Source: Antedon bifida
Lineage: Eukaryota; Echinodermata; Crinoidea; Comatulida; Antedonidae
Assembly: GCA_963402885.1 (NCBI GenBank)
Contig: OY727098.1
Coordinates: forward strand, 3,467,001 to 3,531,000
Length of the DNA stretch: 64,000 bases
Reading direction: 5' to 3'
Positions 48,801 to 59,221 of this stretch are shown in pieces. Below the pieces are notes generated by a model. That model was given only the letters and a program-made list of their open reading frames with translations, did not search any database and was not told the DNA's origin. Position 1 is the stretch's first letter. Every line of letters begins with the position of its first letter. The position numbers and the translations under genes were made by a program.

Positions 48801-51800
48801 AAAGCAAATTATTGGAAATGCCAAGGAAGCCATCTTGCCCTACATAATGGAAAAAGTTAAGATGTATCACATGACCTACAAAATGGCTGAAGAGAACATT
48901 GACCTTGATGAAGACAGTGATGATAACGAGAATAGAAACGAAGGACAGGATGAAACTGACCCGAAAAATGAACAACATGAGCAAAAAGGTAGAATATTTC
49001 AAATCATGATGTCTTTATATATGTCAGTATACCATGTAATTCATGGTAGACAATAATGTTGACAATATCTTGAAATTTGTGGTGTTGTACTACAATCACC
49101 TTCTAGAGTAATGCTAGGCTGGAGTAATGTTAAGCTCTGTCTACACTATCAAACTTTATTTGACAAAAAAATGCTTTGTACCCATATATGGACATGATGA
49201 TCTCATATCACTACCATATTTGGGCATATCACTACCATATTTGGGAACATCGCACTTTTTTTGTCAAACTAGTTTGATAGTGTAGACAGAGCTTTAGGCA
49301 GTGAAGTTAAGGAAAATATAAGTCTAAGTCCATCACTGGGAAATAGTAGCTTCATTTTTTATTATGATAAATCACTAGGCCAGACAATAGAATGGTCTAA
49401 AAGTGTGTGAATCAAGCCAAAAATCAGTATGTGTTCACACCAGGGAGTAACAACTCCCTGTTCACACTAGATAAAGAAGGTGTGACGCAATTGTTTTGGT
49501 TAAAAATGTAATTTTAATATTGATCGTGAAAAACGATACATTTTAGAATGGGTTAACGAAGAAGAACTTATTAATAATTTCAGATGAACATTCTGAACTA
49601 TTCAATGCCAGGAAGAAATCAACATTTCACTCATTAAAGAAGAATGAATCTGAAATGTTCACGCTAACTCAAGCCGAAGTTGAGAGTTGTATGAAAACTT
49701 ATGAGGTATATTTCACTGTTGAATTTGAAGACTAGAAAATCAGTTGAGCATCTAATGTACAATCCTTTGCATCATAGTGGGATAGTTAAAAGTGGAAGTT
49801 AAAAGGCTTAAAACACAAGATACAATATTTTATTATTGGTGTGTAGTTTTTTAATAATATGACTTAGCTAAATCTACCGCTAACTAAGGCCTAATTTACA
49901 CTTGCGAATTGGCTCCGAGGATTCATTACTTAATTTTCCAAGCCATTGGTCACGGTTCACTGCATCATGTACTGTAAATGGGGTCTTACTAGCCCAGTGG
50001 GCTATAAATAAAAATCACATCTCTCATTTCTATTGTCTCTTTCAGGATACGTTTGATGACTATCTTGAAATGTTAATTCAGTTTGGTTACGTGATCCTGT
50101 TTTCATCTGCGTTTCCATTGGCTGGTATATGCGCTCTTTTGAACAACCTTGTTGAAATACGTACTGATGCCTTTAAGTTATGTACAAGTTTGCAGAGGCC
50201 GTTTGGCCAACGAGTTGAAAACATAGGAACGTGGCAGGTATGTCAAGACTTTAATATGTTCCTTTTACTATTAAATCTCTTAAGATGTACATTATATTTT
50301 TTAACACAACAAAGTGTATCATTGCCATTTATTTTAATTACTTCCCCATATTTAACGAGGGTGGTCCATCCAGGCAAAGCTGATCATTAGGGGCACTCAC
50401 ATTACAGTTGATTACATTTCACTTACCATGCATTATTTTAATCTGGGGGTACATTGTACAGTACAGTATGTACATTTTTTCGTTAAATATTTTAGGATTT
50501 TGTGCAACGCGAGGCTGGGATTTGAAAACCATTTCTAAAGCTCTTTCTATACTATCAAACTTTATGTGACAAAAAAATATGATGTGCCCATACGTGGATA
50601 CGATGATATATCACTACCATATTTGGGCACAAAGAGCCTAAAGCTTTTTGGGCTATCCAGGAAAAGGTTTTGTTTTTTCAACAATTTAAACAAATCCAAA
50701 CTCTCGATTCCAATACTCAATTCCTACAATTCATTTGCGTTCTTTTTGTTACATTTCAGGATGCAATGGAACTGATGGGTGTAATAGGTGTTCTTGTCAA
50801 CTTTGGACTCCTTGGTATATCTGGTCAAATTGAACATGCATTCCCTGGAGTAAGCACTGCCAACGTCATCATGATCATAGTCGTTCTTGAGGTTAGTCTA
50901 ATTATAATTCTACTTGTGTTAGGTGTAAGATTTTGCAAATGAAACATGTTCAACTTGAAGCAACTAAAGCTCTGTCTACACTATCAAACTATTTTGACAA
51001 AAAAAGTGTACCCAAATATAATAGTGATATAGCACCATCATGTCCATATATGGGCACATCACATTTGTCAAATAAAGTTTGATAGTGTAGACAGAGCATT
51101 AACTAAAGACAAAGGTCAGTTGAGGTCAGTAACTCAGAGCAATAATTTTACATTTACAATTGTTTTCTTTATATTGTGATGTATTAAGATAACCTTTTGT
51201 TTAAAGTTTCATTGCTTTCTTTTCTAGCATATAACTTTAGCCTGTAAGTTTGCAATAGCTTATGCCATTCCAGATATTCCACATTGGGTTTCACTACAGA
51301 TGGCTAAATTGGAATTCAACAGAAGAGAAGCGTTAAAGGTATATTCCTTTTACTCTATTAATGAAGCTTTTTTTACGAAAATGACTTGTGGAAATCCTAC
51401 TTAAGTTTACAAACTGTAGTATCTTATAATGAATGTTTATGTGTTGAATGGTGAGAATATTTCATTGGTTTGAAAGACCGACTGTTCCATTTAACGAGAC
51501 ACTAGAGCTGAGTTAGAGCAGTCACTCTTTCAATGAATGAAGTATTCTTTCTGTTTTAAATGAAACCTTTATTCAATCAATTTGCTGATTCCATATAGGT
51601 ATAGCAACACACAGTGACACACACACAAATATTTTCTGAAGACTAATATTATTTTTTTTTTGTCTTTTTTGAACTGTTAATTATTTTTTTTTTTTCATAT
51701 TTTTAGAAACTAGATCAAGCTGTTTTGGCAAGTGCCAAGGAAAACAAAGAGAAAATAACAAAAACACAGGAAGAACAGTGTTCTAGCCCGACAACGAAAG

Positions 51801-51967
51801 AGCTTAAAAAGCCAGAGCCAGGCAAGGTTTGGCCTACTGCTATGACCGAAACTGCTGCTAACTTTAAACTGTATGCAGGGCTACGTCCGGTTGACGAGGT
51901 TGACAAGGATTATCTTAATGAAGAATTTCAAAATAGTAAACCATTGGATGAAAAAAAGGATGATTAA
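39899..51967 (+). CDS. ANO8: Anoctamin-8 (TMEM16H family), complete, 16 coding exons
   Basis: ANO8 is a multi-pass TMEM16 protein reported to tether ER to plasma membrane. Exons: 39899-39956, 41523-41766, 42237-42375, 42960-43056, 44551-44667, 44990-45117, 45959-46120, 47182-47375, 47899-48049, 48434-48508, 48778-48988, 49584-49705, 50046-50237, 50760-50891, 51228-51338, 51707-51967. All are GT-AG with consistent phase: 2394 bases, 797 residues. The N-terminal cytosolic part (KIFGKKFAKTSKFVYANRLW, EIVVQVRHH) is ANO8-like rather than ANO10-like. Others: YFGVKIAMYFAWLG (TM1), LAYQWGTLDS, WLNDMENYRLQETYENHLII, FDDYLEMLIQFGYVILFSSA, AFKLCTSLQRPFGQRVENIG. Exon 11 has an acidic linker (~residues 494-523), much shorter than in vertebrates, and the long vertebrate C-terminal tail is missing. 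Start ATG 39899 follows an AG acceptor by two bases, so the 5' UTR is split. Confidence 0.95.
41040..41415. repeat. Dispersed repeat in ANO8 intron 1
   Basis: Phrases such as GGGACACCCTATTCAAGGAC, TAATAGAGGTGTCCCTTGAA and CTTTACTGTAGTTTT/TTTTACTGTAC occur in opposing orientations, as in a palindromic dispersed repeat. Boundaries are approximate. Confidence 0.45.
42419..42588. repeat. MITE family 1 in ANO8 intron 3
   Basis: Left AAGCTCTTCTATACTATCAA, right TTTGATAGTGTAGACAGAGC, interior ATGTGCTCATATATGGACAT and ACCATATTTGGGCACATCAC. Flanked by TA on the left and TTA on the right. Confidence 0.8.
43095..43277. repeat. Short TIR element (MITE family 3) in ANO8 intron 4
   Basis: Left TTAAGGCCAACTCAGTGTCG and right end reverse-complemented TAAAGGCCAACTCAGACAGG, with a second inverted pair CGTACGA inside each end. 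Confidence 0.7.
43305..43390 (+). repeat. Possible tRNA-derived SINE fragment
   Basis: AGTGTATTAGACGTTGGACT followed by TGAGTCCAAATCCAACGCTT resembles the D-arm and T-arm spacing of tRNA-derived heads, but the B-box is degenerate. Confidence 0.25.
44634..44872 (+). repeat. Tandem duplication of the end of ANO8 exon 5 and its donor
   Basis: 44634-44756 (last part of exon 5, its GTAAAAT donor and intron start) is repeated at about 44757-44872. In copy 2 the A-run is two bases longer and one T is lost, so WVQAV is followed by a changed frame. The donor CCCTTAG|GTAAAAT is present in both. Confidence 0.85.
48207..48413 (+). repeat. tRNA-derived SINE in ANO8 intron 9
   Basis: Head GTGGAGCTGTAGCTTGGTGG, B-box GGTTCAATCC, body GTGCCAGGGTTGTAACTC, tail CCTGTAATTGGCGAGTTACT followed by AATTAAATAAATAAAATAA. 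Same order as the minus-strand copy at 17905-18102. Confidence 0.75.
49131..49296. repeat. MITE family 1, best complete copy, ANO8 intron 11
   Basis: Left TAAGCTCTGTCTACACTATC and right end reverse-complemented TAAAGCTCTGTCTACACTAT frame a 166-bp near-palindrome with the interior CCATATATGGACATGATGAT and two copies of ATATCACTACCATATTTGGG. No ORF; a miniature inverted-repeat element. Confidence 0.85.
50536..50640. repeat. MITE family 1, right-truncated copy, ANO8 intron 13
   Basis: Left AAGCTCTTTCTATACTATCA, interior GATGTGCCCATACGTGGATA and ATATCACTACCATATTTGGG; the right terminus is missing. Confidence 0.7.
50965..51101. repeat. MITE family 1 in ANO8 intron 14
   Basis: Left TAAAGCTCTGTCTACACTAT, right GATAGTGTAGACAGAGCATT, interior CCATATATGGGCACATCACA. 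It starts 73 bases after the exon 14 donor. Confidence 0.8.
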
Positions 51968-54205
51968 GGTTTTACAAATTATATTATAATATAGAATTGT
52001 ATATGAATAGGTTTATAGTTTTTATTTATAACTTCAATTTATTTTACCTAAATAAAGCAACTTTTTAGCATGGATTTTGCCACTGCGCTTTCAGCAGCCA
52101 ATATCACAGAATTTTATCCAAAAAAATATTCATTACAGACTGCAGTCTGAAGAATATTCCATTATATTTTAGGTAGTTTCAATGAAAGGATGGCAATTGA
52201 ATGTTTATCCAAGTATCTATCTAGACTATCAACATGACCAGTTTTTCCTATTCTGGGTACATTGTATGTACAGTAAAAATATCAAAAAATTATAGATGGT
52301 TGTATTTTTAAATTGTATTATTGTACAACTTGTTTTATTGAAATATAAATAAACTATTGCAATGGTTAGAATAGTACTATAGTTATTAGGTTTTAAAGCT
52401 TAAATGCACTTGTTACACTTGTGTGTAAAACTAAACATACACACAATTAAATTTGTTCTGAGAGATTTTCTTTAATAGTTATAAAATGCAATATATGTTA
52501 CCTGAAATACGGTAGTAATGTAAAACTACAACATAAAGAATATATAAAAAGACATATTCTCTAACTCATCTAAAGAAATCATAATATAGACGAAATACTG
52601 TAATAGGAAACCTTTGACCCTAGTTCATATTCTACTCCATTCTGAAAAACTAATGATTTTTAAGAGATGGGTTTCTTGTATGCAAAGTTATAATAGATTG
52701 GTATTCTACCTTTTATGTGGTAATTATGTCTTCACCATAAATTATAGCAAAAATAGACTAGTACTATTGAATGTTAAAATATAGCAATTTTGCCACTTGT
52801 ATCTGGCATTAAGGTTTATACTATTGATTGAAAAGGATTTTAAGTAGCTAGTATATAACAGATTAGAATAATATTTATATTGTTGATGAAAACTAAATGC
52901 TTGCTATACAACATGTAAAAACTCCTCATCCGATACATGTACGGTTTCATGTCTAGCGACAATAAACAGCCAAAAGTGTTGTGTCTGTGGCGTAAACCTT
53001 TGTCCCACATGGGCTACTGTGAGATTATTGAGAGGGTTAGGTGTAAGCTGTTATGTAGGTGTTAAAAATGAGCCTGTTTCAGTCAGCAGACATGATACTG
53101 CTTAAAGATTATTGTCACCAGGCATGATACGTACAAGAATATCCTGATACGTGTTGTATGACATTTTACTGTAGTATTTATCATATTTACCAGATTACTA
53201 AGTTAAGAAAATGTGCTATTTTAAAATTCATTTTATTTATATTTATCAGTGTATTTCTAAAAGTGTGAATTGTGTGAGTCAGAAGATATAAAAATAGATT
53301 ATTTAGTTATGGAGTGACTCGCACAGGATTCGATCCAGGACTTTGAGATTGTTAGGCTAGCGTCTTGCCTATTAACATTTCAGAATAATTCAACTTCTAA
53401 TTTATAATCATATTCTATAATAACAATTCTATTATATACAAAATGTGAAATTATATTATATTATTAATTAATAAATCATCTAACCAAAAGAATGAATTAT
53501 TAAAATGTAAAAGCAATAACATGTAAAAAAAAAAACAAAGCTCTCCACCAAAGCAAAACAAAGAAGTTTAAAATGAATGTTTATTATTTATCAACAGGCC
53601 TGCAGTTTATTTTTCGTTTTTTAAAGTAAAAAGTGTGCTTTATACATTTTAGTTAACGATTAAGTGCAATATCTACCATACTCTGTGTGTGTAACAATGA
53701 TGATTTTATGTTGTATTACGAAAACGTTTATTACGATTTATTGAGATACAGTTCATACTCACAGATCTTTTATCATTAAATCATTTATTTTCATTATATT
53801 GCTGAGCAGTTTTAACAATTTATATAAATGTATATGTTTTAATTATTTTAATAATAATTTATTTTTTAAGCGATATATTTTCAGGTGGTATGTGTAATTG
53901 GTATTATAATGTTTTAGTGTGCTACATTATGTTGAATTAATTTAATTTTAAAGTATTATTCCTCTTTACATATTATATATGTGTGTAGATTTAAATTTGA
54001 CTAGACTAGTATTACTGTTTGTGTAAACGCCAAACTTTTACAATACTTACAAAATTAATGTCAAGTTCAAAGTTCGAAGGTCAGAAACCCTTTCTCTACC
54101 TTTTACAGTTCAGCCAAAACTGTAATTAGCCTAAACATCAATATAAAGAGTTTGATACATTTTGTTATTTAATCGATGTTTTTAGTTTCCTACTTCTTTT
54201 CTCTT
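51968..54205. other. ANO8 3' UTR and gene-free AT-rich stretch
   Basis: AATAAA occurs at 52052 and again near 52346, both candidate polyadenylation signals for ANO8. A degenerate minus-strand tRNA-like relic lies at 53318-53385. The start of a duplicated block is at 53935. I see no other gene. Confidence 0.5.
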
Positions 54206-54465
54206 AAGCTTGGTTCCCACTAGCGACGCAACGTAACGCAATCTACGCAACGTAAGCAAATGCCCTTCTAATAATTGTGTTTGCCCCGCCTGCGTGAAAT
54301 CAAACCTGCGATGTTTGCAGCACTATTGCGTCGTCGGTTCCCACTTGTGATTACGCAATACAACACTTTGCGTCGATACGTTGCTGCGTTGCGGTCTAGT
54401 GAGAACCACGCTTTACTAATGTATGAATATTCATATAAATTGAGACTCATTTACATAACTCTATT
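53935..54465 (+). repeat. Duplicated non-coding block, copy 1 (with MITE insertion)
   Basis: Matches 58841-59162 from AATTAATTTAATTTTAAAGT to GAGACTCATTTACATAACT with many small differences, once the MITE at 54206-54414 is removed. Confidence 0.8.
54206..54414. repeat. MITE family 2, copy b, with an empty site at 59105
   Basis: Left AAGCTTGGTTCCCACTAGCG, right end reverse-complemented AAAGCGTGGTTCTCACTAGA. The flanks CTTTTCTCTT and ACTAATGTATG are adjacent (TTATCTTCAACTAATGTATG) in the paralogous block at 59095-59117. Confidence 0.8.
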
Positions 54466-55259
54466 ATTATTATTATTATTATTATCATTATTAATAATTA
54501 AGGAATTCAGATTACACAATTTACCTGTTAAGTTGTTTTGCTGAAGAAGTTACGAACAAACTGAATTTTACATTAATTTTATATGGAGAAGTGTGCTTTT
54601 TATTAAATTATGATATATATTTAGTTTTCTTTAAAATAAGTGTAATAGTTTGCTTATAGTTATAGTTATATTATCATTTAGTCGGAATTATGGTATTATT
54701 TTTTTATATTTTTCAATCTTTCATTCAAGAAGTAAATATAATTTAGTTTTATGTGTTCAGTATTACAATTACGTTGATATTTCTTTCATCATTTATCACC
54801 AAAGCTAGTTTATTTGGCGGGTTTTCTTGTAATTTCAGGTTGTTCCTTTGGTTTTATTTTACATTCCAACAGTAAGGAACATTCCCGTCCCTAACAATTC
54901 AAATGAAATTCTGCCATTTTATAGTAACATAAGGTAAACGTGGCTTATACCAATCTATTAGTGGTTTATTACCGTTATCTTTCAAAACTATATTACCGTT
55001 ATGAACAAAGACATGTTAGGCTAAGTGCTTTTTTTATTTCTTGGTTGTTTCGTAAATGTAGTGATAGTATCTGTTTTCATTCAGTGTATTATTATCATTA
55101 TTATATCATTATTTTAGTGATAATTTAAGATTAATTATGGTTATAAATTGTACAGTAATACTGCATGTAATGAGAAAAATGTGCGCAGACGATGAGACGC
55201 GTGACAATTCTTTTTTGTGCATATTAAGCTTTGACTGAGGCTACAATATAAAAGTGGCT

Positions 55260-55373
55260 TGACAAACAAAGTTTATGTGCCCAAAATGGTAAGAGTATTA
55301 TGTCAACCTGTCCATATATGGGCACATCACATTTTTTTTGTCACATAAAGTTTATAGTGTAGACAGAGCTTAA
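55260..55373. repeat. MITE family 1, degenerate copy
   Basis: Interior CCATATATGGGCACATCACA and right terminus TATAGTGTAGACAGAGCTTA; the left terminus is decayed. Confidence 0.65.
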
Positions 55374-55579
55374 AGACAACTTCAACTTGTATGGGTATTT
55401 TTTGCTGCAATATTAGTAAAACCTTTTAGTTGCATTGAAGAGGTTTCATAGCTCACCGGGGTTACTGTGTAATAGTAATCATTACATTGTAATCAATCAT
55501 TGGAACTTGTATTTTACAATAAATTAGAACAAATGCTAATAATAAAGTGTGTATTGTGTCAGATGTTTCTATATATGAA

Positions 55580-57152
55580 CTAGAATTTAATTCGTCACTT
55601 TGACGAATTATAGGTGATCATTTTTATCATTTTACTGAAATTAATTTTTTTAAACATGCACGTACGTTAACATACGATCGGAAAATGTTGATGTATGCCA
55701 TCCTATTATATGCTTATAGTGCTGAGTTGTGCCTATATGCCATATACAATATGTACACTATATACAGTGTAGCATAGGTGAAATTACGGGACACACATGT
55801 TCTAATTTTTTGGCATGATGACGTTATCAAACTAAACTTTAAGATGACAATTTCGAAAGATAATTAATTGAGCAAAAAAATATAAGATTTGGAAAAAAAT
55901 TTGGCACGTAGAAGCGCTGTGCGCGCTCTTTGAATTGTGTATAACTTCGACGAAAAATTTGAAAAAACTACTTTTTCAATTCAACTGGCCATATGTTAAC
56001 GTCACAACATCCGATAGGCTTAATTTTTATATGAATTAATATCTACATTTCATCAGCTTTCATAATAAATTATAATCATCAAGGTAACCTTCAATTCTGA
56101 AGAGCTGTAAGATATTCAAATTTACTGCGAAGGTGAAATTACACGGCCTACGTTATTCAAGTTTTTACGCGTGATGACGTCATTAAAATGAAGATAGTGT
56201 CAACTCATGATAAAGATAATTAATTAAGCAAGCACATACTGAAAGTTGTGCGAAATTCGAGCACACATAACCAAGATGCGCTCTGTTGAATGTGATAATC
56301 TACACAAAAAGATAACAAATCCTAATTTTTAAATTCAAGTGGCCATTTGATGACGTCAAAACATTTTGTACGTAAAGTGTGTACATGAATTCATATCTAC
56401 AACTCAATGGCTTCCAGAATAAGTTAAAAAAATCGGGGGTCATCTTGCATTCTGAAGAATTATTTTCATTTTAAAAAAGACCTATTTTTCACCATTTTCA
56501 GAACTTTTGTAAAATTAATATGCGCATTTTGTCATTTTTAACGTGCTCGTATAGCGTTATTTTAAGTCGGAACTGACTCAAATTTGGTGAATGTACTAAG
56601 GATGGTGAGTAGAATGAGATTTGTTAAAAAAATTCATATTTTTTACGTTTTTTAAGTATCGCGCGCGCAAAAACGCATTTTTGCGCAGTAATTTTTTGAA
56701 ACACGCAAATGGCCTAATTCATGCTCTAAATTGATCAAAACTTAATTTTGAGCGTTTTAAATTTTTAACGCGCGATATCACGCGCATGAACCTACGTGCG
56801 CGTGCGTTTTTATTTGCTAATATTTTTACCCTTGATCTGAAGTTTACGTGTAGTGAATTTCATTAATATGTGATAATGAATTATGGAGATATGATTGATA
56901 ATGTGATTTCGCAAAATGGCGTATAAATGTCGTCACGGATGAGTGATCACGCTGGAAAGCTTATTAGGATTAAGTTATATTATTTGAAAGATATTCTGAA
57001 ATTTTTGTAATCATTGACATTAAACTTTTTGAGATAATTGTTACACAAAATAGTGTACAGAAACAATAAAAAGAAAAAAAAAAAGAAAAATAATAATAAA
57101 GATTTTATACAATAACAATAGGTGATCATTTTATTCTAAATGATCACCTAAT
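55580..57152 (-). mobile_element. Helitron/Helentron-like non-autonomous element, unit D
   Basis: Minus strand: 5' hairpin GGTGATCATTT...AAATGATCACC (57121-57148), a body homologous to unit B (TATGCTACACTGTATA, CAACTCAGCACTATAAG, GCGCGC-rich core), then AAATGATCACCTATAATTCG, hairpin AATTCGTC-AAAGT-GACGAATT (55589-55609) and terminal CTAG at 55580. At 1573 bp it is close to the length of unit B (1566 bp). The 5' hairpin differs from that of units A and B, yet its arm again recurs near the 3' end. No ORF of note. Confidence 0.65.
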
Positions 57153-57153
57153 A

Positions 57154-57332
57154 AAGCTTGGTTCCCACTACTAAATACGCAACCTACGTAATAACGCTGC
57201 TGAAAGTAGACAATACGCGCATGCGCGAGAGTAGTTGGGGATTTAATCCACGCCCATTTATGTAAATTGCCCACGTTCGTCCCGGAAACAAAAATTACGC
57301 AATCTGGACCATGTGGGAAAAACATTGCTAAA
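57154..57332. repeat. MITE family 2, copy c, degenerate right end
   Basis: Left AAGCTTGGTTCCCACTACTA; probable right end at CCATGTGGGAAAAACATT (57311-57330), weakly complementary. It lies directly next to the 5' hairpin of unit D. Confidence 0.45.
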
Positions 57333-57967
57333 ACCGTCAACAAAGAAATATGTACGTTACGCCTGTTCCGGGTTTTGTTTCATTAATTTTTCAGCATATA
57401 GTCACTTTTATATTAAAAACATTTGTTAGTGTTTCATAAGGTAAGACAATTTAAGAATAACTCTATCTTATCCGCATTTGCGGCCTATTTAGGCCTATGT
57501 AAGAAAATGGTTTAATACACCATACATAGATTAACATGAAAATGGCGCTAAACTGCATACTTGTTAACCTGATACACTGTACGTACGTGTATGGTCATGG
57601 AGGTCTCCATGGTATTCTAGGCTTAGAGAAGTGTTTTTGTGCGTAATAATTGTTAGGCTCCAATCTAAAGACAAGTATATTATAGTCTAGATTGCATATA
57701 CTTAATATTATTATTAATATTATTATTAAATACAGCATGGCATGGAGCTATAAGCTCCACAATAGAGTAAATCATGGATGTATATCGATTGAATGGTATG
57801 CTTCCTACAGGCATATCCATGTAAATTTATTGTAGTAGTATTGCAGTGGAATAGAAACTTATAGCCCATAATTATCAATATTTTTAAATATGGTTGGTTG
57901 ATTATTTGTTTTTGCAAATATTCATTGAAATATAATATTAATAAATGTTTTAATTTTTTTACTAGTT
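57333..57967. other. Intergenic, no gene seen
   Basis: AT-rich sequence upstream of the Cys-rich ORF, with a TTATTA run near 57707. No feature supported. Confidence 0.4.
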
Positions 57968-58845
57968 ATGGATAATCTGTGCCGTCTCTGTGGTTATAGT
58001 TAAAGGCAGAAATCCATACGATAAGGCAAAATTCCATTTGCAAATTGAACGAGCATTTGGTATCAATGTAAATAATGATGATGCACACATTCCGAAATTT
58101 ATTTGCCACAATTGTGTGAAGGCCTTAAGAAGATGGTGGGATAAAGCCAAGAAGAATAAAAAGGTATCAATACACCTTAAGGTGGCTGATTTCTCAATCA
58201 ATAACACTGACAGTGCTATAAACTGGAAAGCAATAATACAATTTGCTGCATTACTTGGGTTTGTCCATTGGACAGATGGAAATACCAAACTTTTTGCAAA
58301 AATGATGATGAATGGCGTTGCAGAGAAATGTTTCCAAGTAAGCGAGACTTCGTGGAAAGTATTTACATGTGGACTTGAAGTTGCAAAGACATCACCTGTT
58401 CTCAATTGCTTCAGTGAAACTTTACAGTTTGAGGATATAAAGATGGTACTATCCACTGTTGCTAGTGCGACTGTGTGCGTAACAAATAAAGATATAACTG
58501 CAACTGAAAATGAAAAATGCTGGTTGCTAGTTGAAAATGACAGTCGCTGTTTACCCTGCAATGTCGTTGGCATCAAAAAAGAAGAAAGCTGCAGTAGGTA
58601 AAGATGTCCTGAAATCACGAACCAGAAATGATCTTTTAAATGCAAAAGATTTGCAGACAAAGGCAGCTAATCTTAAGTTGCAAAACAGAAATCTCAAAAT
58701 AAAATCTAAAAATCTACAAGATATAATACAAAAATCGATACAATTGGAAGCAATACAGATTTCCAATAAGCAAGCAACATGTATTGCCTCTGTCTTTGAC
58801 ACCAGTGCTGATAAGGCAGACATTTTAAAGGACAAACCTAATTAA
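57968..58845 (+). pseudogene. Frameshifted intronless Cys-rich zinc-finger-like ORF
   Basis: ATG 57968 opens MDNLCRLCGYS and then stops (58001-58003). One frame over, the reading continues from about 57990 to 58603 (VKGRNPYDKAKFHLQ, later PKFICHNCVKALRRWWDKAK). A second shift at the A-run near 58575 leads into a Lys-rich tail to 58845 (SRTRNDLLNAKDL, KLQNRNLKIKSKNLQ) that looks coiled-coil. CxxC near the start and CxxC about 45 residues later suggest a ZAD-like or other two-pair zinc-binding fold. The middle part is unrecognised. With no intron and two frame breaks, it is probably a retrocopy or decayed transposon-borne gene; sequencing errors at homopolymers could mimic the second break but less easily the first. 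Confidence 0.5.
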
Positions 58846-59162
58846 TTTAATTTTAAAGTATTATTCCGCTTTACATATATGTACATAGATTTAAATTCAA
58901 CTAGACTAGTATTAATGTTTGTGTAGACGCTAAACATTTATAATACTTTTAATTTAAATTAATGTCAAGTTCAAAGTTCAGAAACCCTCTCTACCTTTTA
59001 CTGATTTCATTAACAATTGAGCCAAAACTGTATAAACATAAATATAAAGTGTTTGATACATTTTGTTATTTAATCGATGTTTAGCTTTCTACTTCTTTTA
59101 TCTTCAACTAATGTATGCATATTCAATCAGTTATATTAATTGAGACTCATTTAAATAACTAC
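58841..59162 (+). repeat. Duplicated non-coding block, copy 2 (empty site)
   Basis: Homologous to 53935-54465 without the MITE. The block begins at the stop codon of the Cys-rich ORF, which may mark it as the 3' flank of the original gene. Confidence 0.8.
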
Positions 59163-59221
59163 AAGAATAGCTCGTTCAACAAACGGAGAAAGACGTTTTT
59201 TTTCAAATGATTTAATAGTAA

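Noticed and set aside
54467..54500. TTA/ATT microsatellite
   Set aside because: Ordinary short simple repeat of no special interest.
57990..58660. 232-codon minus-strand open frame opposite the Cys-rich ORF
   Set aside because: It is a shadow of the plus-strand ORF, whose Cys pairs and codon pattern are more protein-like.
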